From contig CM007992.1 of the NCBI GenBank assembly GCA_002189035.1, positions 806,001 to 870,000 on the forward strand: DNA of 64,000 bases. Direction: 5' to 3'. The notes under the pieces were generated by a model. The model was not told the DNA's origin and ran no database searches. It saw nothing but the letters and a program-made list of their open reading frames with translations. Of this stretch, positions 1 to 11,577 are shown piece by piece; the first letter of the stretch is position 1, and every line of letters starts with the position of its first letter. The position numbers were made by a program, and so were the translations under genes. The DNA is from Utricularia gibba. Its lineage: Eukaryota > Streptophyta > Magnoliopsida > Lamiales > Lentibulariaceae.

Positions 1-1789
1 CTTGAACTCTCGTTGTGCCACCGATACATGATATCTCATCACTGCATCCATCATACTTTGTCTATCATTAAAATGCATACCCTCACGCAGATGCATCTCC
101 TCTGCCTGTTGTGTATCCATAGATGGGATTCGATCATAATAATCTGCAGAGGGACCTTCTTCCAAGTCATCAAGAGTTGCATCATTGTCATCTACCCCAA
201 TAGATGGTGTAGCACGTATGTTTCCGTCATCCAACGCGGCTACTGCCATAGCCACCTCCTCTGGGGTTGGGATAAATTCATCATCAGAGTCACTCTCGAC
301 AGTATCTGCAATGTAATCAGAATCATCATCACTGTTGTACTCTGGAAATTCCTCATGCTCCTCCATGGGGTCATTGTCAGAGGCAGCATTTTCATGATGA
401 GGCTCAGATGGTTGGGGATGTGGAAAATCGAACGGGTCGAAATCTTGTTCAATGTAGGACGACGGGAGTGAGTTGTACAAATTTTGATAGTATTCTGAAT
501 CGAAATATTGTTGATCTTGAATCGGTTGCGGAGCCATTGGCACTGTTATTCATGAAAATAATTAGTAAAATGTATAGTTATCAAAATTACTTCTCTTCCT
601 ATAATGAATTAATAATTTTTTTACTTTAACCTCAATTCTCTTTATTCAAATTAATTTTTACATTTATTTTCTTTTTATTACATATTGTTATTAAATTTCT
701 TTTTAATTATTTAAAATATTTATACTTTACATCAATATTTTATTATTGAAATTCTTAAATTATTTTGTAAATTTTATTTTAATAATAGTTATTTTTCATC
801 AAAATTATTATTTATTTACGAAAATTAATTTCATAAGTGATATTAATAATAAAAATGCTAAAAAATTACTTACGGTTCTATGCTGAATTAATATTTTTTT
901 TATTTTAATCTCAACTTTTTTTATTCAAATTAATTCTCCACTTATTCTTTTTTTATTATAAATAGTTCTTAACTTTTCTTTTTGATTATTTAAAATATTT
1001 TATGTTTTTATATCAATACCTATTACTAAAATTCTTAAATCATTTTTTTAAGTTTATTTTAAATAGTTCTCAGAATTCATCGGCCAATTAATATTGCCAC
1101 AACCAAAGATCTTTCTTTATGTGCAAATTAATTTTATAATTGATATTAATTATAAATTAGTTTTTAAACTTAATTACCTAAAAATTTAGTTTATTCATTA
1201 TTAAATAAAAATAAATACTATCATCAATATTAATATGATGTATGCTAATATAGTGATCACTTAATTATAAATCTGATGAATTGTGTATATTAATAAAATA
1301 TTATGTAATCACACTCATAATAAGTATCCAAACATTATGCATTACAAAATCAATATTTATATTTAGATTATGCAAAATTTATAGTTTTAATGCATGAAAA
1401 ATAAATATAAATTATATTCTGAAAATATTGTACTTACCGGAATAACTAGAAGAAGCACATTGACTCATGCTATCATCAATAATATATAAGTCCACATCAT
1501 ATTGTGAGTTGAATGGATTCAAGGCATACCGTAGACCGGATTCATCAGAAATTGGGAAGAAGTTGAAGTCGTGAGTGTTGACATCGTAAAATTTGACTTT
1601 GATACGAACAATACGAAAATCTACAACTATATTTACCTCACGTTGTAAAATCTCGATAAATCGTTCTAGTGAAATTGTAGGTTTCACTAGAATCACCTTT
1701 ACGGGGTCACGATCATATACAACAGAATTGGAGTATTGATCTCTTAAGATATTTCCACCGGAGAATATACGGATTGAAACCTTTGACAT
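1..1789 (-). CDS. MULE (Mutator-like) transposase, N-terminal part, cut by left edge
   Basis: Two exons on the minus strand read into each other in frame. Exon 1 is 1438-1789, starting at the ATG of MSKVSIRIF and ending at a GTAAGT donor. Exon 2 is 1-542, after an AACAG acceptor, and runs off the window. The intron (543-1437) is 895 bp and very AT-rich. Exon 1 encodes a compact, PB1-like N-terminal domain of the kind found in plant MULE proteins. Exon 2 begins with a low-complexity acidic region rich in D, E, Y and Q. It then enters the start of the Mutator N-terminal DNA-binding domain (GMHFNDRQSMMDAVMRYHV). The MULE transposase catalyses cut-and-paste transposition. Its DDE core, zinc finger and terminal repeats lie outside the window, so I cannot say whether the element is intact or domesticated. 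The in-frame splice argues against advanced decay. Confidence 0.75.
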
Positions 1790-2709
1790 GATGATTGTGA
1801 GCAGCAATTTTTTGCAGGAAACTAAACGTAGGATATAGATGGAAGATGAGAGGTGTGGAAATGAAAAAGAAGTCAATTTAAATAAGAAGGAATTGAGACA
1901 TTATTTAATATTCAACTAACTAAATGCTTTTGAATTAGTCATGGGCATGCTACGGCCATTCATTTTCAACAGTTTAATTAAATTAAAATGAAACAATAAT
2001 TTTATATTTAACCACCCATGTGATCTCTTCAAATAATTCATATGGTATAACATTTATAAAAAATAGTTTTGTATAATTGTTAATTACATTTATTAAATAA
2101 AAATAATATATTAAAGATGTATTTTGTAAACTAAATATACAAAAGTATGTATTTTGCAAACTAAAACCAAAAGGATGTATTTTGCAAACTAAAATACTGA
2201 AGTGATGTATTTTACCAATTTTTTCCCATGTTGGGGTCATTTTGGTAGGTGGCATCTCCTCTCCTACCCACCCTATGGTGGACTTGTCCTACACCTACAT
2301 CTCTTTCTTTCTTTCTCTTCATGAGCCATCTTTGTGTTTCCCCTTTTTCAAAGTTGTATAAATTATGAAAAACACATTTATAGAACAAACATGAAAAAGC
2401 AAATCAAACATGATCTTAAAATATTCTGCGTTTCATAGTAGGTCCAACAAATGGTTTTTAGAATATGCTCCTCACACCGCGCTAAACATTTACAAGTGAA
2501 GTGTCTCTTTGGCTGGGGTTACCATTGCAATCTTCTCTTCACTTTGTTTAGTGAATGCATATGCTAAGCAGTGTCACATGCTAATTACAGCAGTGTAAAG
2601 TTTTTGTCCGCATTTTCTGGTATGATACTCAGAGCAACCAATTTACTTCACGACCGAGCAATTCATTGGTACAAAATTTTAGTTTTATGGTGCCTCCACC
2701 GACAACCAA
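1790..2709. other. Spacer between MULE and G-patch genes
   Basis: AT-rich spacer. Apart from the short tandem repeat at 2116-2220 I see no gene. The part beyond about 2250 is less AT-rich and may include the 3' UTR of the G-patch gene. Confidence 0.5.
2116..2220. repeat. Four-copy tandem repeat, 28-30 bp unit
   Basis: The motif TGTATTTTGCAAACTAAAA recurs at about 2118, 2148, 2176 and 2206 with few changes (GTAAACT in copy 1, a truncated copy 4). It lies about 330 bp upstream of the MULE start codon and could be a subterminal repeat of that element. No clear terminal inverted repeat was found nearby. Confidence 0.75.
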
Positions 2710-5023
2710 TCAAGAATAATAGAGAGAGCGTATTCGTCTTACACTAGAGATGTGTACTGGATGGACTGGGCCATTCAGTTTCTTCTCAGCAGCTTGATTT
2801 TCTTCCCTTGACAGAAAACCTATCGCTCTTTTCAAGCTGCACAGAGTAGCAGCACAAGTATTAGGCCCAAGGAGTGGACAAAAACAAACAGTGACGCCAT
2901 TGGTAGATATAACCTTCTGCTTTAGAAATATGATGGCCTCAGCGGGGGGTATGTGGTCAGTGTCGAAGGGGAGTGTTCGTTGATTAGATCCTTGAGCTGC
3001 TCCAGCTTTAATGACTCACCAGGTACCTACACAGTGGAGAGCATGAGGCCGAAATGTGGGGAAAGAATAGCTAAGCTAGGGGTAATGAGGAGAAACAGAC
3101 CTGCTGAAGAAGCTGTCTGCATAGCTTCTTAAGACCAGGCTTCGCAGCAGCAACTTTTACCACATCCAAAGTGCCTTCACGTTTCCTCTTCACTGAGGAA
3201 CATGAATCTGATGAATCCGAGGTGCCATGATCAACAGCATCATCATCATCATCACTGAATGTGGTCTTTTTGCCTTGAAAGTAGCAGCCTGCAACTTTTT
3301 TTGTTCGATCTTTGATTCCAAGCCCCTGCTTTCCAGAAGTCGCCTTGTCCTGAAAAGAACAACAGTCCCTACAGCTCTCACTTGGGCACAAGATGGGAAG
3401 AGAGAATAGAATAATAGTGTACGCTTCTGATTCCTCTAAATTCATGCATGATAACTCTATTCCAAGGAAATACAAATACTAGCCGTACTTGCACGCTATT
3501 GTAAAGATTCTCCTGATCATCCTCATTGAACATGGTCCTTTCATTTGGCTTTGATGCAACCTCAGAAAGGTGAAGTTTCTTTCTTTTGGATTCAGCACCA
3601 AGCAAGCCACCGGTGACAAACCCAAACTTGTGACCCCACCAATCAGGTGGAACATCCTGCACCTTTTCGATGTCTACAACATATAGAGTAATCCAGTCAA
3701 AAATTTTACATACAATACAAGCAGTGTACTGAATAAACACTTATTTAAGCTCAAATATATCTAGCATCAACTAACATTTATTTTGACGATGCAACAACAT
3801 AACATTACCTATTCCAGGACGATTTTCAGTTTTTACACCTTCGACTTCAAGACCAATATGGACCCGATCGGGTTCATTTTCTTCCCTAATACAATTGGGA
3901 GGCTTAGTCCTGTTTACCTAAAATCATCGAATGAGGCTGTCATATAAACAGTATCAAAGGAAGGAGAATCAAGAAAGAGATAAATAAATCCATACAAGAA
4001 TTCCTTCAAGATCCTGTGAAGAGTACCCACGCACAAGCTTCCTTTCTCCCTCTTCTTATACCTATTTGTACACTATCAGCACTCATGCTAAAGTATTCGA
4101 TAAATAAGTTCATTGAAAAACATTCATATAGGGAAACAGCACACGTTCTAGACCACTAACCTTCCTTGAGGCCGAGTGACCTTTGGACCCGACTCTTCAC
4201 AATCCCCAGTTGACATCGGTTTAGTGAGTTCGATATTTTCATCTACAGTTTACACATGCAAAATTAAACCTAAAATCCTTAAAAAAAGTTTTTAAGAATA
4301 ATTCCCACCATGATGCTAATAAGGTTTACCTGAATCCACATTAGCAGCAACAGCATGCTGCTAAACAATCCCATTAAAATACCAATTAGAGGCAGAATAT
4401 ACAAAAGAAATGACCATAATGCAAATGAAGAATGAGATGAGACCGGTTTACCACTTGTAACTTCTTGAGAATGCTATCAAATTGGGACGTATCGAAAGCC
4501 CATTCATTAGGCTTTTCTGTTCCTACACCTGCATTCAAGATAAAAATGAATGGTAAAGCCATAAAATCCACTAAGAAAGTTAGGATCATAGAACGTAACC
4601 GCTAAAATGGAACAATGGGAAAGAGGGGAACGAAATAGCTGACCTAGCGTGTCCTGTTTGTTCTTCACCCTCACATACCCCTTAATTCCTTGCTTTTCTT
4701 TTCCAAGCCCTTCTCCTTCTTCCCACCCCTGATCACATTCGGAAGCTCTTATTATCAACAAATAAAAGGTCGTATATTTTGACACAAAGCACATACACCA
4801 CATCAGTTACACCGATCCACAAGCACAGCACTAAAGGCCTAAAATCACCTCACCCTCAACCTTCCATAGACTTCCTATATACAACACGCATGATTGCTCT
4901 AATTCACAAAAGAACCATATCGCGAGGCGTTTCATGCATGATTACCATTTGTTTCATGAGGCGGAAGGCGGCGGAATTCCTGTCAACTCCGACGTAGCGC
5001 ATCGGAGCTTCTGGCGCCGCCAT
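2710..5023 (-). CDS. G-patch (D111) domain protein, PINX1/GPATCH4-like, with frame breaks
   Basis: Ten exons: 4946-5023, 4644-4728, 4452-4528, 4330-4360, 4161-4242, 3996-4061, 3809-3917, 3489-3673, 3101-3349, then from 3026 down. The N-terminus ([15 protein letters not shown]) leads into a complete G-patch with [14 protein letters not shown] and the conserved [17 protein letters not shown] segment. Later parts include the [18 protein letters not shown] block and a charged nuclear C-terminus with an Asp run coded by GAT repeats. G-patch proteins bind RNA and activate DEAH helicases in ribosome biogenesis or splicing. Two frame problems are visible. In exon 6 (around 4037-4047) RYKKREKG and [15 protein letters not shown] lie in different frames and need one added base. 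In the last exon a C6 run (2944-2949 on the plus strand) separates TLTTYPP from [10 protein letters not shown]. As written, the last exon stops at 2932; with both bases added all phases fit and a 426-residue protein ends at 2710. The first break is convincing, the second less so. Confidence 0.8.
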
Positions 5024-5685
5024 AAGCTCAACTGGATCTCCACCTCCGGCAACACCTACTTTCCTCTAAAGCCGAAGGCACTGCCCTGGAAAAACAACAA
5101 CGAAATAAAACCTAGACCGCCAGCGACGTTCAAACCTAAGGCTAAGATTGTTCACACTGAATCCAACGGTGGATATGAAACGAAGAAATGTGACGGGCCG
5201 ACGCTTAAAGCCCATTCCTTAGTGGGCTTCATTAGCCTTTTAGGAGCCCACCAACGACGACTAGAAACAAAATGTCGCATAAAAAAATCTAAATTTCTTG
5301 AACTACCTTTAGTACATATTTCTATAATAAATTTCTCCAAAAAAATGAGAATTAGAATGAAAATGATAAATAAAATGAATTAATATAATGGGAGCATAAA
5401 ATAAATATTATATTCTATTTCAAAATAAAAATTTATTTATAATAATAATTTATACAATAGGTTTGATTCCCACTTCCTGCTAACCTAAAAATAAAAAATT
5501 GAAGAATGAATTTTAAAAAATGAAACTACTGAAAAAATGTTTTAATTGTATTATCATTCTAAAAAAATGAAAAATGGATATATTCTACAAAATTATTACA
5601 ATTTTTTAAAATTAAAAATAAAAATGTATACGAAATATAGCCTTAATCAAATATTTGACATGTAAAACGGCGTCGCATCACACAG
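5024..5685. other. Spacer: G-patch promoter and MutS2 3' side
   Basis: The first 200 bp are of mixed composition and probably hold the G-patch promoter and 5' UTR. From about 5280 the sequence is AT-rich. No gene or structured RNA is recognisable. Confidence 0.5.
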
Positions 5686-8600
5686 TCACTGGATGTAGGC
5701 AATGGTACAGCCGTAGTTGGTATCACTTTCAGGCTCAAACTTTGCTACGCGAGGATGCTTTCTAAGTAGCCCCAACACATGCTCTTTCAGAACTCCGGTT
5801 CCCGTCCCATGAATTATGAAGAGAACAGAGTTTGGCTGTGTGGCAGCAATCGCCATTTCTACCTGAAAACTGGCTTCTTGGACTCGCATCCCTCTTAAAT
5901 CCAAGCTGTTTTTTGATGTCTGCACCACAGGGCCATAGCCACTGGGGGAGGCCTCCTCCACCCTTTTGGTATCTGGAGTCCTTGTCCTCTTGGCAGATTG
6001 ATCCTGCAAATATACAAAATAACATATGCAGTAATACGCACAGATTCAAGAAACATATAGGAAGGGAGTTTGTGTGGGATGTACTTGATTGCTCTGGCGC
6101 AGGGCAGGGGCCTTGCTGTTCTGGTCATCTTGAAGGGGTTTTATGCTGTTTATATCGACCCGGAGTCTTATTTTTCCACATTGAATGAGGACTGTATTGT
6201 CATCTGCAGGTGGCTCAACCACAGTAGCCAATTTGTTGCGAAACCCCTTGGCAAGAACTTGGTCCCCTCTCTGTGGTACATAAGTGGAAGTGGGATCTGC
6301 TCCAATTCTTACATCCGTAGAAGGCTGATATTTTTCAACAATGAGAACTAATGCTGATTCTGCATCCTTCAGAACCTTATTGAAATGATCAGGGCTTGAA
6401 TTTTTTAGTTGCTTCTCGAATTCGTGTATCACGGAGTCGATCTCAGTCCTCACTAGCTTCAACTCCTGTTGGAGTTCTTTGGTTTCCCTTTCCTTGAAAG
6501 CTGCTTCAAGCTCACCAAGATGCTTAGCCTCATTTTGTGCCTTCATTGTCAAAGAACAGAAAATCAAGATCAGATCTTTGTTTCACCATGATATAAATAC
6601 CTCCAGAAAAAAGGCTGTCATTCTTGAAGTCATCTTGGAAAAAAAAAAAAAAACTAGCATGTCAAGAAACTGACCTCGTTATAGAGTTCTAATATATCAG
6701 AGCGAAGTGAGGCAGCTCGTTCAGCCTGTGCTTCAAGTGCACTCTTCTCCTGACTTAGTGACTGATAAAGCATTGTGTTGAGATTCTGCATATTTTCAGG
6801 TCTAAGCTTCTGCACCCAGGATTTTGCCTCCTCAATCACCTTTCGGTCAAATCCAATTGTTGTAGCAATGTTCAAAGCATTTGACTCCCCCATGCTTCCC
6901 CACAGAATCCTGTAGGTGGGCTCTAGACTTACCTTGCAGAACTCCATAGCTGCATTCTCAAACTTGGCACTTTTTTCTTTCAAACGTGTTAAATCTGCAT
7001 AATGAGTAGTCACAACAGCCAGACTCACTCTGTCTTTGAGATATTGCAAAATGCTGACTGATAAGGCGACACCCTCAGAAGAATCAGTTCCACTTCCAAT
7101 TTCATCAAGAAGTATGAGTGACTTTTCAGTAGCCACATCCAGGATACTGCATATTCGAGATATGTGTCCACTAAAGGTTGACAGGCTTTGTTCCAAAGAC
7201 TTCAATTCGGAAATACAAAACACAATATCAACTTGCACTCTTAATGAGAGAGTAAAACAATTATCGTGTATCGAAAAAACAAGGCTACCTGATTGTCACC
7301 AATATCAGCAAGAACAAGATCAAACCATGGTAGTCGTGGTTGGCTTGATGCGGGGAGGTACATTCCAGCCTTCAACATTATAGAAATCAACCCCAGAGTT
7401 TTCAGGGAAGCTGTTTTTCCTCCTGTATTCGGACCGGAGACAACAACTACCTTCACTCCACGATTAATTCTGAAGTCTACGGGAACAGGGAAGTCTGAGC
7501 TACAAGGCCCTTTTCCAGATTCTTCATTTTCAGTTTTCTTATCAAAAGAGCCATCATAAAGAGAAATGGAGTCGGTAGGAGGTTCCCCAATCCTTGATGC
7601 AAGCAATACAGGATGCCGAACGTCCTTTACATCTACAGCCAAGGAACTAAGCTCATTATCCTGATCATCTGCAAAATCCATATTTGGACAGACCCCTTGT
7701 ATCCATCGAGCATGCCCAGCTCTTGCAAGTGCAAGATCTACTTCAAGCACTCTATCTAACAAATCCTTGATTTGGTAGCTGCACGCAGCAACTTCTCTAC
7801 TAAGCAAGCTCAATACCACTTGCTCCTCAATCTTCTCAGATTCTGATAGCTTTACTTCCAGGTTATTCAGATCAACAGCCTCTCTTGGCTCCATGAAGTA
7901 CGTGGCTCCTGAGTTGCTCGAGTCTAACACAACTCCACCAGGCAATAAAGATTTGTGTGTTGTTCGTACTGCGACACACATCCTTGATCTGCGTTTTGTA
8001 ACGGTGGGTTTGTCGATACCATTGGCATTAAAAATTTGAGTAGACACATGCTTCAAAAGGGAGTCAAGATTTTCCAGGTTCGTTTTCCTTTCTAACCGTA
8101 CTAATTCCAGATCTTCACTTGCCCGGTCAAGGACCACAGCTAGATTACAGTCTAAACAAAATTCAATCTTTTGCTCCAATGTGATCGGGAAATCACACTT
8201 CTGAAGAATTCCAAGCAGCGTATGGCACCTGCCAGAGAATTTGTAGAATAATGCAAACAGCCAAACTAGCAAAGCAATCTCCTAAACGCCAGAAAGTCTG
8301 ATTTCTCAAGCTGAATTTGGAGATGCTGCATAAAAAGAACTAGCAAAAGAATCAAGTAGTACCTGGTCTGCAAATGATGTTCCAAAGCGATGCCCTCCAA
8401 CTGTTCGATCAATTTCCTCACGGACCTCAGCGTCCTAAGCACGGAACAAAGGTCCCCGATTGACAAAACTTCACCCGAGACAGCTGAGTCGACTACTGAA
8501 GAAACATCTTCAATACCCGAGAAATCCAAGGGCCGGGGGATGGCCACGGCAGCAGATGTCTGGTCTAGCAGACGCCGGCTCTCAGCAGGGGTTCGTCCCA

Positions 8601-8835
8601 GAGGAATACGTCCCAATTCAGCCGCAGTAAGGCCCATTGAGGTGGAAGTAAAGAGTGAAAGCTGGCCACAGACGGAAGGCCAATCGAGAACCTTAAGGGC
8701 CTCGACTTGAAGTGATTGGGAGGGCTGTATCGCATCCGGAAAATGAGCGCGTGACACGATAGCGGCAGCGGAGATGGGATCCCTGTACCGCGGTGGAGGA
8801 GCATTCCAGAGGAGTAGGCCATTGCCAAATTTCAT
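5686..8835 (-). CDS. MUTS2: Organellar MutS2-type ATPase with Smr nuclease domain
   Basis: Five exons (8363-8835, 7289-8228, 6675-7199, 6085-6540, 5686-6003) join in frame to 903 residues. The chosen start gives a basic, Ser/Arg-containing organelle-targeting N-terminus (MKFGNGLLLW); an upstream in-frame ATG at 8892 would add 19 residues. MutS core helices follow, then the ABC-type ATPase with Walker A (GPNTGGKT) and Walker B (LILLDEIGSGTD). A coiled-coil clamp insertion precedes a C-terminal Smr domain with LDLRGMRV and the HGTGTG loop. There is no mismatch-recognition domain I, as expected for MutS2. Family members suppress homologous recombination or rescue collided ribosomes in bacteria. 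In plants they are predicted chloroplast or mitochondrial proteins. All ATPase and nuclease motifs are present and no frame is broken. Confidence 0.95.
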
Positions 8836-9456
8836 GGAAGAAGAACGGGCTCGTCTTCTTATCTGAACCCTGTGAATTCTCCCTCTTCTCAATTCCCAAA
8901 TATGAAAATAATAAAAGAAAATTCATTTAAAAATCTCATTTGACTTTATATTAATATCAATTTTTTTTAAAAAAAACACCATTAAAATGCAGTTTAACCG
9001 TGATTTAATCGTTTTAAATCATAGTTAATTTTTTTTTAAAAAAAAGAATACAAGCACATTAGAACTTATAGTCAAGTTCTATTTGTGATCAATTCAGATC
9101 AAAGTTATTTTCACATTAATTTTACATTAATCATTTTTATTAAAAAAATAAACATAAAATTATAAAAATTAAATATTTAAAACGGAAAATTGATTAAATA
9201 TTTGTTATAATAATGTAACAAATAGATTTTATTTGAATTTTCTGAAAAATAAGTACATCTAGAATGAAATTATTCCATTTAAATTAATTGGAATCATATT
9301 TTCCGCGCACGTGTGAATGGGTATCCTTGTGGCTCTAATCGGGAATAAAGAATGTTTTTCGAGGGTATTTTCGTCATTCAGTAGGTCCACCTTGTCCATA
9401 ACTTCCGCGTCTTCTCCGCCTCCTCCGTTCTGTTGTGTAAAGCTATACGCAAAGAA
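8836..9456. other. Divergent intergenic region, MutS2 / RING-H2
   Basis: Shared upstream region of two divergent genes. The MutS2-proximal part holds its 5' UTR. The middle (8930-9290) is very AT-rich with long T and A tracts. The RING-proximal end carries a G-box. No coding sequence seen. Confidence 0.55.
9308..9313. promoter_or_regulatory. G-box CACGTG upstream of RING-H2 gene
   Basis: Palindromic CACGTG in the context GCACGTGT, 144 bp upstream of the RING-H2 start codon. This is the core of G-box/ABRE elements bound by bZIP, bHLH and BZR-type factors. Function is inferred from position and motif only. Confidence 0.4.
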
Positions 9457-9938
9457 ATGGGAATTCCGGTGACTTTCTTCGACTTCCTCCTCCCAAAATC
9501 GTTCCTCTTTGTCTTCACTCTTCTAGATTTCATCAGGAACTTAGTATCCGACGCGTTTCTTACTCGGGAGACGCCGCCGTCTGCTCCTCCAGAGCCGAAG
9601 TCAGCGACGGCATCGTTGATACGCGAACTGAATCTTTTCCCGGTGGTGAGGTTCTCAGAGGTGGAAGTGGAGGGAGACGAGAGATGCGCGGTGTGTCTTT
9701 CCGAGTTCGAAGTGGGGAGGAGATCCGACGGCTGAGGAACTGTCAGCACACCTTCCATCGGGGATGCGTTGACCGCTGGATGGACCAGGACAAGAAGACT
9801 TGCCCGCTTTGCCGGAAAAACGTCATCCCGGAGGACATGGCGGAGGCTTTCCACCACCGGCTGTGGGCCAAACTGAGCGCCATGGATGAGCCGGAATCCG
9901 ACTACTTGTCCGTGGCACAAAGCGGCGGCTTCTTCTAG
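9457..9938 (+). CDS. Membrane-anchored RING-H2 E3 ligase, BRH1-like, one frame break
   Basis: Intronless gene. The N-terminus (MGIPVTFFDFLLPKSFLFVFTL) has one hydrophobic anchor, then a Pro/Ser linker, then a RING-H2 finger. The finger starts with CAVCLSEFEVG in the first frame and continues with NCQHTFHRGC and TCPLC in a second frame. The change occurs at the GGGG run at 9714-9717, where one extra G restores GEEIRRLRNCQH and gives a 160-residue protein. That length and layout match the brassinosteroid-responsive RING protein (BRH1/XERICO-type) family. These are ER or plasma-membrane ubiquitin ligases that act with an E2 enzyme. All eight zinc ligands are present once the frame is restored. 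I infer an assembly indel; a true null allele is the alternative. Confidence 0.85.
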
Positions 9939-11577
9939 TTCCAAAAAAATAAAAAAAAATGCAACTTGCTACCTTAGCAACGCCTATATCTTTCTGATTG
10001 TTGGATCAAACGGAGCACAGTGGACGCCTAGTAATAATCATGACAAGACTTGTCCTTGGACTCAAAACGCTCATTCGCATCACCCACACAACACAAACAA
10101 ACAAACCCGAAAGCGATCCCGGGAGCTCTCCCTTCGCTTTCACCTCCTCAGAGGATGTTTCTCCGTAGCAGAAACAGGAGTTCAGATGTAAATTCCACAT
10201 CCTTTTACCCCATTTTTTAATCCCAGATGGGCTAAGAAGTATACTATTCTCCCTCTATGCACAGAATCACGGAGCACTGGATTCATTACAACTCCAACAA
10301 ATTTGCTGTATAATTTCTCAACACAGAATTGGTCCGATTTGGAGGACTATCACATCAGTCATGCATCACCCCCAAAACGAAGAACTTTGCGCCCAACACG
10401 CAATCTCACAAACAAGCGGTAGCGAGGTTTCAACAGATGAAGCTGCGGCAGAATCACGAAAACGGATGAAGCTGCAACCCCATCGCGGCGGCCGGAGCAA
10501 GGGCCAGGGCTTGGCCGGCGGAGGCGCTCCGTGGGCGCGGGGACAGTGATGAACGGCCACATTTTGGTCCGAAGAGGGGAGCATGGTCCCAGTTCCAGAT
10601 GCTGTCTTGCCCACACAGGCTGCGCCCCCCAACTGATTGATTGCTTCAGATCAATCCAGTCGCGTGATGACAAATAAAACAAACCTAAAAGTGAATTATT
10701 TTATAATAACTTTTGTTTGATACCTAAAAGTAGTAAAAGTATGAAATCTTGCTATTTAAATATGACTTCTTAAAAACTAAATAAAACAACTATTTGTTGT
10801 GTTTGAAAAAATCACGATAAAATTACAATTAAATCGTTTAGAAATACAAATAATTTCTAATAAGAATTAATTTAAATTCATCAAAAAATAATAATAAAAA
10901 ATTACAATTTCATCATAATTTAATCATGATTTAATATTTTATATAACCAAATCATCACAATTTTTTTAAAAAAACAATTCAATCACAATTGTTATAATTA
11001 TAAACGATACATGTAGACTTTTTACAATTTTTTTTTAAAAAAAATGAACAATTCAATCACAATTTTAATATCATACCATCATTCTAATTATAAACCACAC
11101 AATGCAGACTTTTTACAATTTTTTAATCATATAAAACATTGATTATATATCTCATTATCAAACAGGGTTGTTTAGAGAATAATCATTAATTCATTTTTTA
11201 ATAACCAGAAAATGACGTTATCGCAGTTGTTTCAAGCGTGTAGAATGCATGCATGCATTCTCATCTGAATAAACCACCTTACACGACGGAGAAGACGACT
11301 GTGAGATTCAGGTGAAGGATTAATGGTAATATGCAACGGGGTGAATGGGGAGGGGATTACATGCACGGTTAGAGTTTCCTCTGAGGCTCTACACTGACCT
11401 ACAAGCACACCAGCAGCAGCAGTTGCAGCTAGAGTTAAGCCCCCATCACCATCATCATCATCATCAGAGGAGGAGGAGGAGGAAGAAGAAGAAACCAGAG
11501 CACATTACCTACTAAGCTCTAGATACATACACAATGATTCATATATACTACAAATCTCTTGAACATGGATACCCATT
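9939..11577. other. Spacer between RING-H2 and AFR-like genes
   Basis: The first 250 bp are likely the RING-H2 3' UTR. A GC-rich stretch lies at about 10330-10680 and is open on the minus strand for about 100 codons, but resembles no family I know. From 10690 to 11250 the sequence is AT-rich, with an imperfect 91-bp-spaced duplication around GACTTTTTACAATTTTT (11016 and 11107). CAT and GAG trinucleotide runs at about 11447-11495 fall in the probable 3' UTR of the AFR-like gene. Confidence 0.45.
11447..11500. repeat. Compound trinucleotide microsatellite
   Basis: Adjacent runs of CAT, GAG and GAA units lie just downstream of the stop codon of the AFR-like gene, probably in its 3' UTR. Such a run is likely to vary in length between individuals. 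Confidence 0.7.

Noticed and set aside
5455-5490. tRNA-like T-arm motif GGTTTGATTCCC
   Set aside because: No acceptor, D or anticodon stems around it.
9457-9938. Calling RING-H2, TauD-like, NUMOD3 and kinase genes pseudogenes
   Set aside because: Single +1 breaks in short runs, with all motifs and splice sites otherwise preserved, point to assembly error more than decay.
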